Source: Diadema setosum (lineage: Eukaryota; Echinodermata; Echinoidea; Diadematoida; Diadematidae). From it: DNA of 64,000 bases. The DNA is taken from the NCBI RefSeq assembly GCF_964275005.1, contig NC_092705.1, positions 23,557,480-23,621,479 on the forward strand. The letters are read 5' to 3'. Under the pieces are notes generated by a model. The model did not search any database, was not told the origin of the DNA, and was given only the letters and a program-made list of their open reading frames with translations. The translations under genes and the position numbers were made by a program. Of this stretch, positions 1 through 12,639 are shown piece after piece (position 1 is the stretch's first letter; each line of letters opens with the position of its first letter).

Positions 1-2545
1 CAAAGTGCAGGTATACACAACTACAACAACAATGATACTGAAAACACTGCATTGTAACTGCGCGGTCGTTCAGCAGACGGTTTTTTTTTTTCTTCTTCTT
101 CTTCTTCTTCTTTCTTTCTAGATATTTAAGGCAAGTGATATATGAATTGTGTCTGGGCTCAAAGGGCAATTAATATTGCGGGAGGGCCGCTCCCTTTTTC
201 ATAATATTTAGAGACCATCACTGGTGATCACGAACTTGCTAAATCGCGACCCTTTCCGAAGGGTAATGGTGTCAATCGCGTTTTCCTATATACAATAGGC
301 TGTTCGCAAACTGTGACTTAGCTGTTAGTTTTTACTTCTATGCATATTTGTGATGCACCAAAACTTGTTTGAATCATGTATTATATGCACGTGTTTGATT
401 TAGTATACGATAACAATAGCTCCAATACCGGCATGAAAGCGAAAAAAAAAATGACATAGTTGTCATTTTGCACTATTTACCTCTGGCTAAGGTCATAGAT
501 AATAAGTGATATACGTGTAGTATAAATTTAATTTACGCATTTTTTATATTTCTTATTTTTACTATTTCCAGTTTGCGTATCAAGGCCCCCCCCCCCCCCC
601 CCCGGCAATTAGGCCTATCCCCGGCTAAATACTGATTAGTGATAAAGTTATAGTAAAGATTAGCGTTAAGGTTAGGTTTAGAGTTAAGATCAGGGTTAGG
701 GTTAGGTTTGGAGTTAGAGTTTGGGTTAGGGTTAGGATTATGTTCAGGATTAGGATTAGGGTGAGGGTCAGAGGAAGGGTCCGGGGTAATTGCCAGGGGT
801 AATTGCCCTAGACTCCCAGTTTGATGTGAAAATAATGACCACGAAGGGAGAAATAATGCACTGCTATTATTATTCGGAGATTTTAAAAAAGAAAGAAAGA
901 CACATCTGTAATTCAGTTAGTAATGATAGTGGCGGAATGTGTGTGAAGGCGTGTCTTTGTGTTTGCAGTGTTTGAGGAGGGTGTGCATGGTTGGGGAGGG
1001 GGTTCAGGGGAGTATAGCAATGACGTTTAAAATGCAAACAAAGAAACGAAACAATCCGAATAATTATCTGAGAAAGTCGGTTGGAATTTTGGTGGCATAA
1101 TGCTCCTTCCCCATCCTCTCGTGATTTGGAGGAAAAATATGATGATGACTTCGCGATAGCTCGATTGCGTGATGGTGATAATTATGGACGTGGATGATCA
1201 CCATACTTGTTTATAAAGTTCATTTCTGTAAAGTTTACCGAATGTTATTGCGTAATGAGTTTTCGTTGCGGCAAAGTTCATGTTAATCATGAGTAATATC
1301 GCTGTACATGTGCACACGTAAACTGACAATACAATTAAGGATCCCTTTCAATAAGAAATAACCCCATCAGAAAGAAAAATGGATGATAGTTATACAAAAA
1401 CGGACAAGAAATAATATGTAATATTGTCCAAATAACGCCACTGAGGGAGGTGTTCTATGGGTAGGATATTTTTTGTTTTGTTTTGTTTTGTTTTTTTATT
1501 TTATTTATTTATTTTTTTTTTTTACATACATGCTTATTCGCAAGATTAGTATGAGAGAGATTTGAGTTTTGATATTCCTATACGCATCCACATAATGCAA
1601 AAAAAAAAATGTGCTAAAAAAATCAAAATGATTAAGTCACTTGTACAACAACAACACAGATCATAACACGAAAACAATATTAATCAGGTTGAATATAATA
1701 CCTCTTAAATCGTATGGACATCAATATGTCTGATTAGGGATCGAAACATTCACCAAACACCAAACTCATATTCTATGTACATCTCTTTTAAAACATTGAT
1801 CTATAATATCTTTTTGAAACCATCAAATGTATTCTGGTATTTAAGATCTGATGACAAATTATTCCTTATTTTAGCCCACTGAGGCTTTTCCTTATAAAAT
1901 AAGCTTTATTATCTTTGGCAACGAGAAGCATTAGCAGGGGTTGATTGTCCCATGATTTTATACATCAAAATGTAATGTGTGTTTCTCGCGACTTAGTTCC
2001 AATTATGTGTCAAGTGAATTAAGAAAAATCCATAATGAATGGAAGGTTAGTTGGATATCTAGTTTGTACTTTTGGGACAGTTTTGAGCAACCTATTTTGT
2101 AAAACCTGCAATGTTTGTGTTTCTATAGTATTATTCCAAACGACATCATGATGATCCAACTTACTTTGTGTGCAATTCTTTTATAAAAGAGCAATGCCTG
2201 TTTCGTTTGTTGAGAAATAAGATGTCTTATTCTTTTCAATGAATATAACATTTTCAGTGTTCATTTACAGATATATTCAACATGTTTATTTCAGCTTAAA
2301 CAACTGTCAATATGTGTTTATTGACCAGCAATTGATTGAAATCAAACAGTGTTATCTCTCCCGCCCACCTTCCTATTTGCCTATTTGCACTCCTTTAATT
2401 AGCGTCTTTGTTACATGTGGTTCTTCCGTACGTAAGGTGTGAATTGCGGAGCTGGTAAAAAACAAAGCTCTACCAATCATGCCACTGTAGGGTAAGCAGC
2501 ACAGTGAACCGCGCGACGGAGTAACCCCATATTTGTGCAGTCCAT

Positions 2546-2548
<3 letters not shown>
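1..2548. other. Upstream DNA, no gene recognised
   Basis: Apart from the telomere-like element at 586-810 and short T- or A-rich runs, I see no coding or RNA feature. The short frames present lack family resemblance or splice context. Confidence 0.5.
586..812. repeat. Degenerate telomere-like (TTAGGG-type) repeats inside a short inverted-repeat element
   Basis: About 656-775 is a run of TTAGGG and near variants (GTTAGG, GTTTGG, GATTAGG); three exact TTAGGG units are seen. It is flanked by GGCAATTAGG...CCCCGG on the left (604-623) and CCGGGGTAATTGCC on the right (781-794), which are near inverse copies. The left side begins with a C run (586-603). Confidence 0.6.
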
Positions 2549-2594
<46 letters not shown>

Positions 2595-2604
2595 TATATG
2601 TATG

Positions 2605-2652
<48 letters not shown>
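2549..2652. repeat. (TA)n microsatellite
   Basis: Two long TA runs separated by ATTATATATGTATGTATG. Together with a second TA run at 2920-2962 they flank the SINE copies. Confidence 0.95.
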
Positions 2653-2655
<3 letters not shown>

Positions 2656-2702
2656 AAACAAGGAAGGAAAAACTGCATGACCAGAAACAATTGTAATAAT
2701 AA

Positions 2703-2742
2703 ATAGCGAAAACTTTGAGCAAAGAAAATGGGTTTTCATCGG
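2703..2742 (-). mobile_element. SINE 3' fragment, minus strand
   Basis: Forty bases that are the exact reverse complement of the tail of the SINE at 2880-2919, joined on its left to a TA run as the other copy is on its right. It reads as a 5'-truncated, oppositely oriented copy of the same element. Confidence 0.7.
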
Positions 2743-2817
2743 CACACATACACACACTATAGCTTCTGACCACACGAGCAAAGAGAGTTAAGGGTTTGGG
2801 ACGAACACCGATCTAGG

Positions 2818-2915
2818 GCTTTCAATAGCTCAGTCGGTAGAGCACCGGTCTAGCAATCCGGAGGTCTCGGGTTCGAATCCCGATGAAAACCCATTTTCTT
2901 TGCTCAAAGTTTTCG

Positions 2916-2919
<4 letters not shown>
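2818..2919 (+). mobile_element. tRNA-derived SINE with an Ala(AGC)-like cloverleaf head
   Basis: 2818-2890 folds as a full 73-base tRNA shape. The acceptor stem pairs 6 of 7, the D arm is GCTC/GAGC, the anticodon loop is CTAGCAA (anticodon AGC), and the T arm is TCGGG-TTCGAAT-CCCGA. A-box-like (TAGCTCAGTCGG) and B-box (GGTTCGAATCC) promoters are intact. The head is followed by a 30-base non-tRNA tail and then (TA)n, and the tail recurs inverted at 2703-2742. That points to a SINE and not a working tRNA gene. Confidence 0.7.

Positions 2920-2962
<43 letters not shown>
2920..2962. repeat. (TA)n microsatellite after the SINE
   Basis: Uninterrupted TA run directly following the SINE tail. It is followed by a short (GA)n run and a GGTTCGAGTCC B-box-like string at about 2978. 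Confidence 0.95.
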
Positions 2963-2964
<2 letters not shown>

Positions 2965-3004
2965 AGAGAGAGAACGAGGTTCGAGTCCTACTCTGTGTTA
3001 GCAT

Positions 3005-4434
3005 CCATTGACATTTTTTCTTTTAATCCACAGTCTTTTTTTTTAAACTAGATAGGATTATAAGTATGGTTACCGTGGTTACCTATCACAGTATTGATAC
3101 AGCCCTGAAGAGAACTTTGAAGAGAACCTGAAGAGATCGAGTTTTTTACACGATTTTGACCCTTAAACTCGGCCATATGCAGAACATGGAAAAGAACGGA
3201 ATCTTTCTCAGATGTCCTTTAACGCAGTTAACGGGGTTAAAGAAAGGAAGCAGGCGTTTCCTTTCAGTAATTAATGATGAAGTCAGATGGACACATGAAT
3301 GCAATCTCTAATGTTTGCAGGAGTATAAGACAACCCAGAAATGCCCCAAGCCTCTCTGAGTAAAAACAATTAAAAAACTAAACAAAACAAAACAAAAAAG
3401 TACAAACACACACAAAACAGTAACAAAAACAAATCACAGCTGTGTTGTGAGCAGTCATTCAAATGAATGAATAGCCATGTGATACATTGCAATAAGACCA
3501 AGCTTCTTTTTTGGAACCTGCTTCATAATATGATTTTTGATAACTAAACTTGAGGGAATAATGTTTGCCTGCACTAAGCACTTGATAAAATCGGCTGCAG
3601 TAATGGGGTCAGAGTTATTTACTTCTTTTAGAGAGAAAACAATATTGGTGAGAATTTTGATATTACCCATCATAATTTAGATAGCACGTCTTAGGCTTAT
3701 CATTGCTTATACAGCGCCAGGAAGCCAACCCAGACCGCTACTCCTACCCAAAGTACCGATGCGACGGTATTAATTGGTTTCCTATGATTACCTTAAGATT
3801 TGGAAGCCATATTAGACAGTAGTTTGGATTCTGTTGAATAGGTGAGACAAACCTCTTGCTATTAGATTCATCTTCTTCGAAGTTTTGCGAAGAAACATAG
3901 TTAAGAGTGTCAGGTTTTGACACATTACCTAAAAAGCATCATAATCATTTTGCAAACGTCGCTAAATTTTGCATAATTGAAGAATAATGTATCCCAACAT
4001 TGTGTATGAAATCTAACGGTGCTCCATCTCAGAGTTTTAAAAGAGATTAAAATGACAAACTAACGTCATGTCACTCGAGAATTTTTTTTTCGGGTCCGAA
4101 TAAATTCACTGGAAATCTGTAGTTATTGTTTCCTCTATATCATAAAGAAGTTTTCAGTTTTATCATTCTTAGGAAAGATCTGAATTCCCTATACCTTCAT
4201 AATATGTACCAGTTCATGAAAAGATCATAATTTTTAGGGTTGCCAAAGGGAGAAAAGTTTTACGTTTTCCCCGTTGAGGGACTATTAACACCGACAGCGA
4301 TTCCGAATGCTATACAGCAGATAGTTGTCCTACAGTTTCACTTGAAACTGCTTTCAACCTTATCAAGATCTCGAATTCAGTGAGATAAGAATAGAATGTT
4401 GAAAAAATATTGAAAATATTTAACAGCACAGTAT
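3005..4434. other. No feature recognised
   Basis: AT-rich DNA with A-rich and CA-rich patches (about 3370-3430). No exon, RNA or repeat boundary is supported. Confidence 0.4.
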
Positions 4435-4438
4435 TTAA

Positions 4439-4810
4439 AGGGATGGTATAGTTTTGGTGGGTTGAGACCTAATTTCATATTTCTAACATTTTTTTTTTGT
4501 GAGATAATGAGAAACCTCTTCTAATTCTATGAGGAATGCAACGTTTATTCAATGAAAATTGGTTTTGAAATGGCTGAGATATCCAAAAAAGAGCGATTCT
4601 AATAAAGTGTATGGATCCCACATTTTATTACGATCGCTTTGTTTTACTTTGTTTTTGGATGTTTCAGTCATCCCAAACCCGATTTTTATCAAATAAACTA
4701 TGAATTCCTCTTAAAATGGTATGTTCTGTACTATATTATAAGTGTTTTCTTGGTATCTCGCAAAAAGTTAAAGCCCAATTCTCATCTCCACCAATACTGA
4801 TACCATCCCT
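4439..4810. mobile_element. TTAA-bounded foldback element, family A, complete
   Basis: TTAA at 4435-4438 and 4811-4814 bounds AGGGATGGTATAG...CTGATACCATCCCT. The two halves are inverse copies over most of their length and share the phrase TTTGAAATGGCTGAGATATC. It is non-autonomous, with no transposase frame. The TTAA target site suggests Kolobok or piggyBac kin (inference). Further copies or pieces lie at 21322, 22141, 30695, 34700, 43553 and 60477. Confidence 0.8.
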
Positions 4811-4814
4811 TTAA

Positions 4815-6730
4815 TTGACATGAGATGTCATGTCGATGACACTGGAAAGAAATCTCATGCCCTATTCCATCAGAAAAAAAAAACAAAAAAAAAAAACGTA
4901 AGAATACTTCACTCATGTTTTAATTCAATTATCTTCACTTAATCTTTCAGGAATAGTTTTACTCTTTATTTCAAATAATACAACATATTTCCAGGGAGAA
5001 TTTTAAAGAATATATCTTACAATGGCTGCCTACCCCTGTTCTGCATAATATATGCTTTATTTTTCTGTCATTACGTACAGCATATTTTTAGAGCAGAGGG
5101 TTTGTTTGTCATAACAGACCAAAATTGCTCACTCATCTTGCTTATGACGTGTTGACTTTTGCAATCAACAAATTAATGTTTTGGTTTGTGGTGTTTTTAA
5201 ATCGACGAGGTAAATCTTTTTGAGTATCACCAACTGCAAACACTTTCATGAAAGAAAAAAAAAAAGTTGTCCTTGTTTGCTCGTGGGCGGAAAAAAAAAT
5301 GTTTCAGGAGACTAAGGTATCATATTGAAACGAAAATACATGGATTTTAGCGTTTGCAATTCTCAAAAGACTGCGAATTATGTGTCAATTCATGCACCCA
5401 AACATGACTGATACAAAATGATTGTTTGCAGATGCTTTACCCTTTGCCCTCAAGCATAAAGAGCCACATGAAACTTGTGATATAAGCATCTGGGTGCTTA
5501 GAATTGGCTTAAAGCGAATGACGTTTAAGCTGTGGTCCAATTTTTTACAATATTCAGATTCGCGCATCTTACAATGTATTTACGCATGCATGGCCAAAAT
5601 AATCTGTATACCAAAGAATGGGGCGTCGACGCAACGGTGGTCTATATAGCCGAGATTTGCAATCTTTTAATGATCTTCAAATTGCAAAAGAATCAGCAAA
5701 ACGAGAATTGATGACTTTTAAACTTTTCAAGTTACGAAATTGGACTCATTTTTCCTCGGGTGGGTGGTAATTTTTTTTTCTTTTAAATTATTTGGTAACC
5801 CTTAGATTACCCCCCCCCCCCCTCCTTGACATTTTTGTATAATGCTTGGTCAAGTTTTACTTTTGATACCCATAAAAATATTGACTTTCATTTAAACGAA
5901 TTAATAAATGAATGAGAACGCAGTATCCCCACCCCTCCTTGCCCTTTTTTTTTCCTTCATGGTATACATTTCATACTTTTCAGTTTCAGAGGGCGACTCC
6001 CTGACAACACGCAAAGCGGGTTTGAGTTGTTTTTAACTTACATGACTACTGTATATATGTACACAAGGTGGTACTGATTGCCATCAAAGCTACACAAAAT
6101 GTCCCACCCAAGGAATGTGTACGTTTAAGTGGGACACCGTGTGGTTGATATTTGCTCTTCGGTACAAATGTCGAAGTCCAGTCTCTGACAGAATCCTTGA
6201 TTAAAAAAGAAAGAAAGAAAGAGAAATAATAAGTCACGAAGGAACAGTGTCGCCACAAGATTGTTTAAACTGTTTGCATTGCCCTTTTTATCAAATTTAT
6301 TCCTTGGGGAACTTCTGTGTATGTCTGTTTTCTTTTTCAACACTCATCCGTGACAGCCAACGTGATAATAGATATACGAATTGCGAGTTTCTCCAGAAAT
6401 AGTCGTAGGCGATTTGGAACACAGGTCACACTCGAATCATCACTCGAAGGGTTCTGACGGGAATTTCGTGCCGTGTGCTTCTCACATGTCCATTTTGTTG
6501 CCGGAGGGATAAAAAAAAAACCATGTAGAGGATTATTATCATCGTATAGTTATTGAAAATTATATATTATTATTTACCCGAAGGAGGAGTAACGGAACAT
6601 CATATAGGCTGTTTGACGGACGTGAACCAGCTTAACGAGGTATGTAACCGCCAGTGTACATGCAGCTAGCTACACACCATCAATTTGTTCATTTATCTCG
6701 TAACAGCATATTATGGCCTTCATACATGAA
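4815..6730. other. No feature recognised
   Basis: AT-rich, with A runs (4873-4900) and a C run at 5810-5822. The open frames here are short and overlap on both strands, as chance frames do. Confidence 0.4.
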
Positions 6731-6734
6731 TGTA

Positions 6735-6766
6735 AACATACACACACACATACACAAATATATACA

Positions 6767-6802
<36 letters not shown>

Positions 6803-6885
6803 CATACATACATATACATATACACTACACCCTTACATATACACACACATACAGTACATACATACACATAACAAACATACACATG
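6735..6885. repeat. (CATA)n / (CA)n-rich microsatellite
   Basis: ACATACAT units, most regular at 6763-6800, then imperfect. Confidence 0.9.
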
Positions 6886-7328
6886 TACGCACTTGCTTGT
6901 ATCATTTTGGTCTGTTTCTCTCGGTTTTGTCGCCTTTCTTTGTTTTAACGTTAGCTTGACCTTCTATGGAATTCAGTAACAAGCAGTGACATTTTGGTGC
7001 TGATCCATAGCCTTTAGGATATCATACATGCTCACGATACCTCAGCTCTCAATAAAGCATGGCAAATAACGCGTGATTGTCTTGACCTTTACTTCGGATG
7101 AAAAGATGCAAACTTTTTTAAGACAATATTCTGAGGAGCAATACAAGAAAAGTAATTGCGAAAGACAATGAAAGACTTGAGGTTGTGTCTGTATAGCTTT
7201 AGACTGGTGATGCCTTTCTCCGCGATAAGCAAGCAAAATAATGTTCTGATATTTAAAGAAAATTTGAGTAAACATAGATTACAAATACATTTAGTGAATA
7301 TGAATACTGATACAGACACATTCAATTA

Positions 7329-7329
7329 C

Positions 7330-7362
<33 letters not shown>
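7329..7362. repeat. (CA)n microsatellite
   Basis: Fifteen or so CA units, followed within 20 bases by a short (GT)n. Confidence 0.95.
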
Positions 7363-7366
<4 letters not shown>

Positions 7367-7433
7367 ATATCTATATACATGTGTGTGTGTAATATTACGT
7401 TATATGTATATGTATGTGCATCTATGATATTAT

Positions 7434-7493
7434 ACAGTCAAACCTGTCTATAGCGGCCACCCAAGGGAAACGAATTGAATTGAACCCGTCTAC

Positions 7494-7495
<2 letters not shown>
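7434..7495 (+). mobile_element. Terminal fragment of a pogo/Tc1-mariner-like DNA element
   Basis: TA|CAGTCAAACCTGTCTATA followed by GCGGCCACCCAAGGGAAACG is the kind of terminal inverted repeat seen in pogo-group elements, next to a TA. It runs into a long T tract (about 7496-7533). No opposite end was found. Confidence 0.5.
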
Positions 7496-7536
<41 letters not shown>

Positions 7537-7903
7537 GAAATGCTATGCAGCTGAATCTTCATAGCCATGAGTCTGTATACAGAAAACAGGCATGGTTTCC
7601 ATGGAATGATGTATGCAACAATCGAAAACATTTCATGGGGACACAATCGTGCGTGGGCCCAAGGCAGAACTCGTGTGTGGGTGCAACAATAATATTGTCG
7701 GTAACCTCACATGCAAAAACGAGTACAATGCAAGAAATTGATTGATATGGGGCAGAGAGATACATTATACCCGTGACAATGTTCAGGGTAAATGGGAATA
7801 CAACAAAAGGGGGGAAATCGCTTCATTTGGCATAACCTTGACTTTAGTGAAATAACATTTGACCTCTAATACGATGACGCGTTTTCACTCGCTCTTTTAT
7901 TAA

Positions 7904-8445
7904 AGGACAAGTCCACCTTCATATACATATAGATTGAGTGAATGCAACAATATTAGTAGAACACATCAGTGAAAGTTTGGGGAAAATCCGACAATCCGTT
8001 CAGAATGTATGAATTTTCAAAGCATCTGCGCAATCACTGCTGAATGAGGAGACTACTACAGTGCATGATGTCACATGCGTACAACAGTATAAGGGAAATA
8101 AAAAGAGAATTTCACAAAACTTTGTTTTTTTAATAAAGTGCAAATTTCTTCGACTCATTACTGACATTATTCCCTTGCCTTCTGAAAGAGAGAAGTCGAA
8201 TGTTCTTTTGTTATGCAAGAAAAGTGAAAATATGTTGAATTTTCTTAACACTTTCTTTATATCGTTGTACTCATGTGACATCACGAGCTAGTCTTCTATT
8301 AAGCCGTGACTGAGCAGAAACTTCAAAAATTCACTATGATGACTTTTGAACGGATTGTCCGATTTTCCTCAAACTCTCAGTGATGTGCTCCACTAATATT
8401 GCTGCATTCACTCAACCCACATGTCTATGAAGGTGAATTTGTTCT
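7904..8445. mobile_element. TTAA-bounded foldback element, family B
   Basis: TTAA at 7900-7903 and 8446-8449. The ends are AGGACAAGTCCACCTTCA and the inverse of AGAACAAATTCACCTTCA. About 120 bases at each end are inverse copies and include CGGACAATC. It has no convincing coding frame. A related element lies at 58979-59536. Confidence 0.8.
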
Positions 8446-8449
8446 TTAA

Positions 8450-11400
8450 AACAAACATTAACATTTCTGTCACGTCTTCATCCTTCATTACCCATGCATA
8501 TTGGACGTATTTGCTATCAAAAGTCTAATGATATGCGTTTTTAATGCCAACGGATTACGTCAATTCCGTGATTTCCCAGAAGACCGAGGTCGTCCAAAAC
8601 ATACAAAATAGATGATATCTGTGTACATTGCGTGAGATTAAATCTTGAAAGAAGGATTTCGAAAGAGTTTGGCAAAGAGGGAAAAAAATAATTTGCAATT
8701 TAATGATTATATGGTAAGTTGGGGTCGTATACGAAAAATGATGATTTTGATTGCAGTGTCGGAATGCGTTTCAGGATTTTCCGTTAATCCTACTACGATG
8801 AGAATCGAATTCTAGTCTGTTTTGATAATTCCAGGGAGAAATGAATTCCTAGACTTTGATCTAATATTTCCATCTATAATGCATAATGAGAATTAAAGCA
8901 ACTGCTTAAAGGACTGCTTTATGATTTTCTCTCTTCTCTTTAATATTGCACTCACGGCAGTTTAAAATTCAAAATGCAATGGTCGAAATTCGGCGATGCT
9001 TAGTGAGACATGAGAAGCTATGCAATTCTTTAACATTCAAAATCATGCACAATGAATCTTCCAGAACATTGTTCGTCCTGCCCATCGTAGTCTGTTTTCT
9101 TTGAAGAAGAAAATGTACCGGATATCAATACACAACGTGCTTCTAATATGCCACGTATTTTGAATATAATACGAATGATTATGTCAAAAAGTTCCCATGG
9201 TGATATATTCTAGAACATACATTCTAGAAAATGCACGAGAGGACAAAATTACGTTATTCAGGATTTTATGCAATAAGAACTTTGCACCGCTCGAGATATC
9301 GAGTAAGAAACTGTCCCTTTCAAGCAAATGGCGGAGTAAGTGGGTTAAATCATAAGATGACTTGTCCATTCACTTGCCCCGGCCTTGGTCTCAGTTATCT
9401 GACTGAAACGAAACCGTGGAGTAAGATATCAGTATAGAATGGTGAGCCGCAAAGGAAGCAAACAATGCTGAAATGCTTATCACATGAATGTAACTGAGCC
9501 ATCTGGTTATAATATTGTGGTAACAGTCTATAAATAATAGTATGTTTTCGAACATGCGCTTTACTCATTTGATTGTTACGTCAGATGCGTTGTGATTCTC
9601 TTTTTTTTTTTCAGGAGGGGGTGAGGGGCATGAAAATGAATCAACTTCTCATTGTTTGTTTGTTTGTTTGTTTGTTTTTTTTTTTAATGAGGCACATATC
9701 TCGACAAAAGACACATCGGATTTACAATTTTTACTAGACCTCGTCGGATACAGAGTGAATTGTTTTTATCCATTCAATTTAGTTTCATTCAGTTTGATTT
9801 AATTCAATTTGATTTAATTCAGTTCAATTGGCATTTATTTCTTTTTTTTTCCACAAAAACTGTGACAAAATAAAAGGCATTCAATACACAATTATTGCAT
9901 TATCATTTTGCAGGGGAAAAAAACATAGTAAAAGTAGCATAAAGTATGATAAAATATACATATATTTTCGTTGGATAACCAAGAATAACAATGCACACTC
10001 GGGAAGATTGACAGAAAAGTTAATATTAGTGGAATATTAGAATGGGAAAAAAAGTGCCCCACTGAAGAGCAAAGTACGTGTGTGGGCTGCATGTGTGTAG
10101 TGTGCAATGTGTGTCTGTGTCGTTTGCATGTCAAAATTAATGAACTAGTTTATGTGCAAGCAACGCCATCACATTAGCAGATCAGGCTTTCATGTTATGA
10201 CATAATTACGTATAGGTGACATTGAAGTTGACTTGATACTGCAGACTCTCATCCACTCTATTTCCATTTATCTGTCTGTTTACTTTAAAACTATTCCATT
10301 TTATGTGAATATTTTGTCCCTTTACGACGTAGATTCTCCCTTAAAAGTTGAGGTTCGGTACATCAAAAATTTGTTGTTAAGGACAAAGAGAATTAAACTA
10401 ACTTTTTCGTGTTGTTTTGCCTTGTTTTGAAAGAGCCGAAAGGGTGGACCCCTCTTGATGATGATGATAACGATAACGACAATAGAAAAATAAAAAGTAA
10501 TAAAGATAATGAGAACAATAAAAATTATACCGATACCGTTCTAGCATAAGCATAAATGTAGAGATCATGATGATCTTAACAAATTTATTATCACTTAAGT
10601 GATACATACATTTGATAATTAGCTTTTGAACTGTAAAAGAGTGATGATATGTTCGCTGACATCAGCAATCAAAATAACAATGTAAAAACAGGTAATAGAG
10701 GTATTCATCAAGGTGATGATATCATTACACACAAAGGGAGATGAAGTGCAATAAAGCAAGGGGATAGCGCTCCTCCTGGTAATAGTGAATGATAAACACT
10801 TTTAGTTCAGATTTCTGAATCATCTGTTTATGTATGTACGTGTCAAAGATACGTTTTGGATGGGAAGCAAATGATCATATCCATAAATCATATTTATAAA
10901 TGTTTCATTATGCATTTTAAAATTGCTGTGCGGCTTTCACAAGTACCCTAACAGTTCGACCAGTGTACTTAGCTATGACTTTGAACGAAATTGTATAAGG
11001 TTACTTTTCCTGCCCTATTTCCGAATGTGATATTTTTATGTCGCATGAGTTGCCTTTTACAACGTGTATCATTTTCCACATGAGATATGAATGAGGTCGC
11101 GAAAAATTGAAGAGGTGATGCATGCAGAGATGTGGCGGACTACCATTCCCAGGTCAGCCGTCAAAGTTGCCATAGCAACCACACACGGTTTTAGGATACA
11201 AGCGACAGGAGATGGATGGTTCGCAAAGGAATACCGCGTGCCAGCGATCATTAACTTCCCATGGATGCTGTTTCGTTTCAAGTCGGTAGGGGGTTGCATC
11301 CGGGGAAAAATGTGAAACGTCATCAATAAGTCCAAATATTCACGCTTTTGAGATATGATTTCTGGAATGATGGGAATCCCAGCAGGGCAAGATTTCTAGC

Positions 11401-12639
11401 CACATTCAAGGCCTGATAAATATGCCCCGTGTATAACTCTGAATAATCATACAGCTACAACCGCCGGCATGATAATTATGAAAGAGGAGTGGGTTTGAAC
11501 GAAAAAGTTGACTCATCATAAAGTATATTCATGAGGCTCATACTGTGAACAAAGTGTCTTCCTTAGCAATGTATTTGGACATAAATTTGTTTCATTTTAA
11601 ATGAATAGACTCTCCTCGTGGGATTAGAAGATGCCACCATGATCTTGTAATAAAACACTTCATAAAGTATAACAATTAAAAAAAACACACACACAAAGAC
11701 TAGACAGACAAACGAATACACATCAAAATCACAAACTTAGATCACTTGCTAAAGCATTCGTTTTATTTTATTTCTTTCGTTTCTTTTGTTCATCTGTTTC
11801 CTTTTCCTTTGATTGTAAACTTCATGCGTAATCATCGTATATAATTATCACCTACAAAGAAATTTCATTGAATAGGAATTCTACTATCACGGAAGAGTCA
11901 AATAGTTTACATTCATGACATATATAACAAATGGGGTGAAATATATGTCGTCATGAAACCATTGCACATTTTAACATAATTTCAAGCTCCGTTTGAGAAC
12001 TACCAGAGAGAGAGAAAAAAAAACTGTCGGAGGTGTCAGAGCCAAGGATAGATACAACATTTGGACTGATAACTAAGTATGCTGAGTTTTTAATGATTTC
12101 AAGCTTGGCATCAATTCCTGAGAGAGGGTGGATGCTTGAGTTGTGTGTATAAGGATGAAAGGTTGGATGGATAAAATAGGGGGTGGCGGTGCACATCACG
12201 AGCTCGAGGCCCACGAGTTATACAGTCCACGAGCTCGACATTGCATCACAGTGCTGTGTGTCTAGCTCAGGGAACTTTTGCCTAGTCATTGCTAGTGTCG
12301 AGCTTGTGGGCCTAAGTTGCCTATAGTGTCTAGTTCATGAGCCTGTTTTAACTTAGTGTCTGCAGGCTAGTAGTCCTTTTTTTTACTTGGTTTGTAGATA
12401 AAAGGCTGTTTGTTTGTTTTTTTAACGTCTATGTATAGACAGGTACGGGAATTCTGCGAGGGGCAAGACAAGAATACAATACTGTACTGCTTTTTAACAC
12501 AGAACAACCCCAGCGGTGAGAGAGAGAAGAGGGACCTATCCTTACATTACAAACTGACAAAGAAGGTATCTTCTTTTTCTTCTTCTTCTTCTTCCGATAA
12601 AGTCTTCCTCCTTCAATAGACTGAGGATTCTAGCAGACT
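8450..12639. other. No gene recognised; scattered simple repeats
   Basis: Contains a GTTT repeat (9655-9675), a LINE-tail-like AATTCAATTT run (about 9770-9850), CA/GA patches and a more GC-rich stretch at 11090-11310 with an X-box-like palindrome. No exon is supported. Confidence 0.4.
11166..11179. promoter_or_regulatory. X-box-like (RFX) palindrome
   Basis: GTTGCCATAGCAAC fits the imperfect inverted repeat bound by RFX factors (GTYNCC-AT-RGNAAC). It lies in a locally GC-richer stretch. No gene is recognised beside it. Confidence 0.35.

Noticed and set aside
2818-2890. Functional tRNA-Ala(AGC) gene
   Set aside because: The cloverleaf is good, but the extra tail, its inverted partner and the TA runs fit a tRNA-derived SINE better.
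2470-3004. Minus-strand frames rich in Ile-Tyr
   Set aside because: They translate (TA)n runs and the SINE; repeats, not genes.
11069-11335. Overlapping frames on both strands in a GC-richer stretch
   Set aside because: No family resemblance, no splice context; kept only as a possible regulatory stretch.
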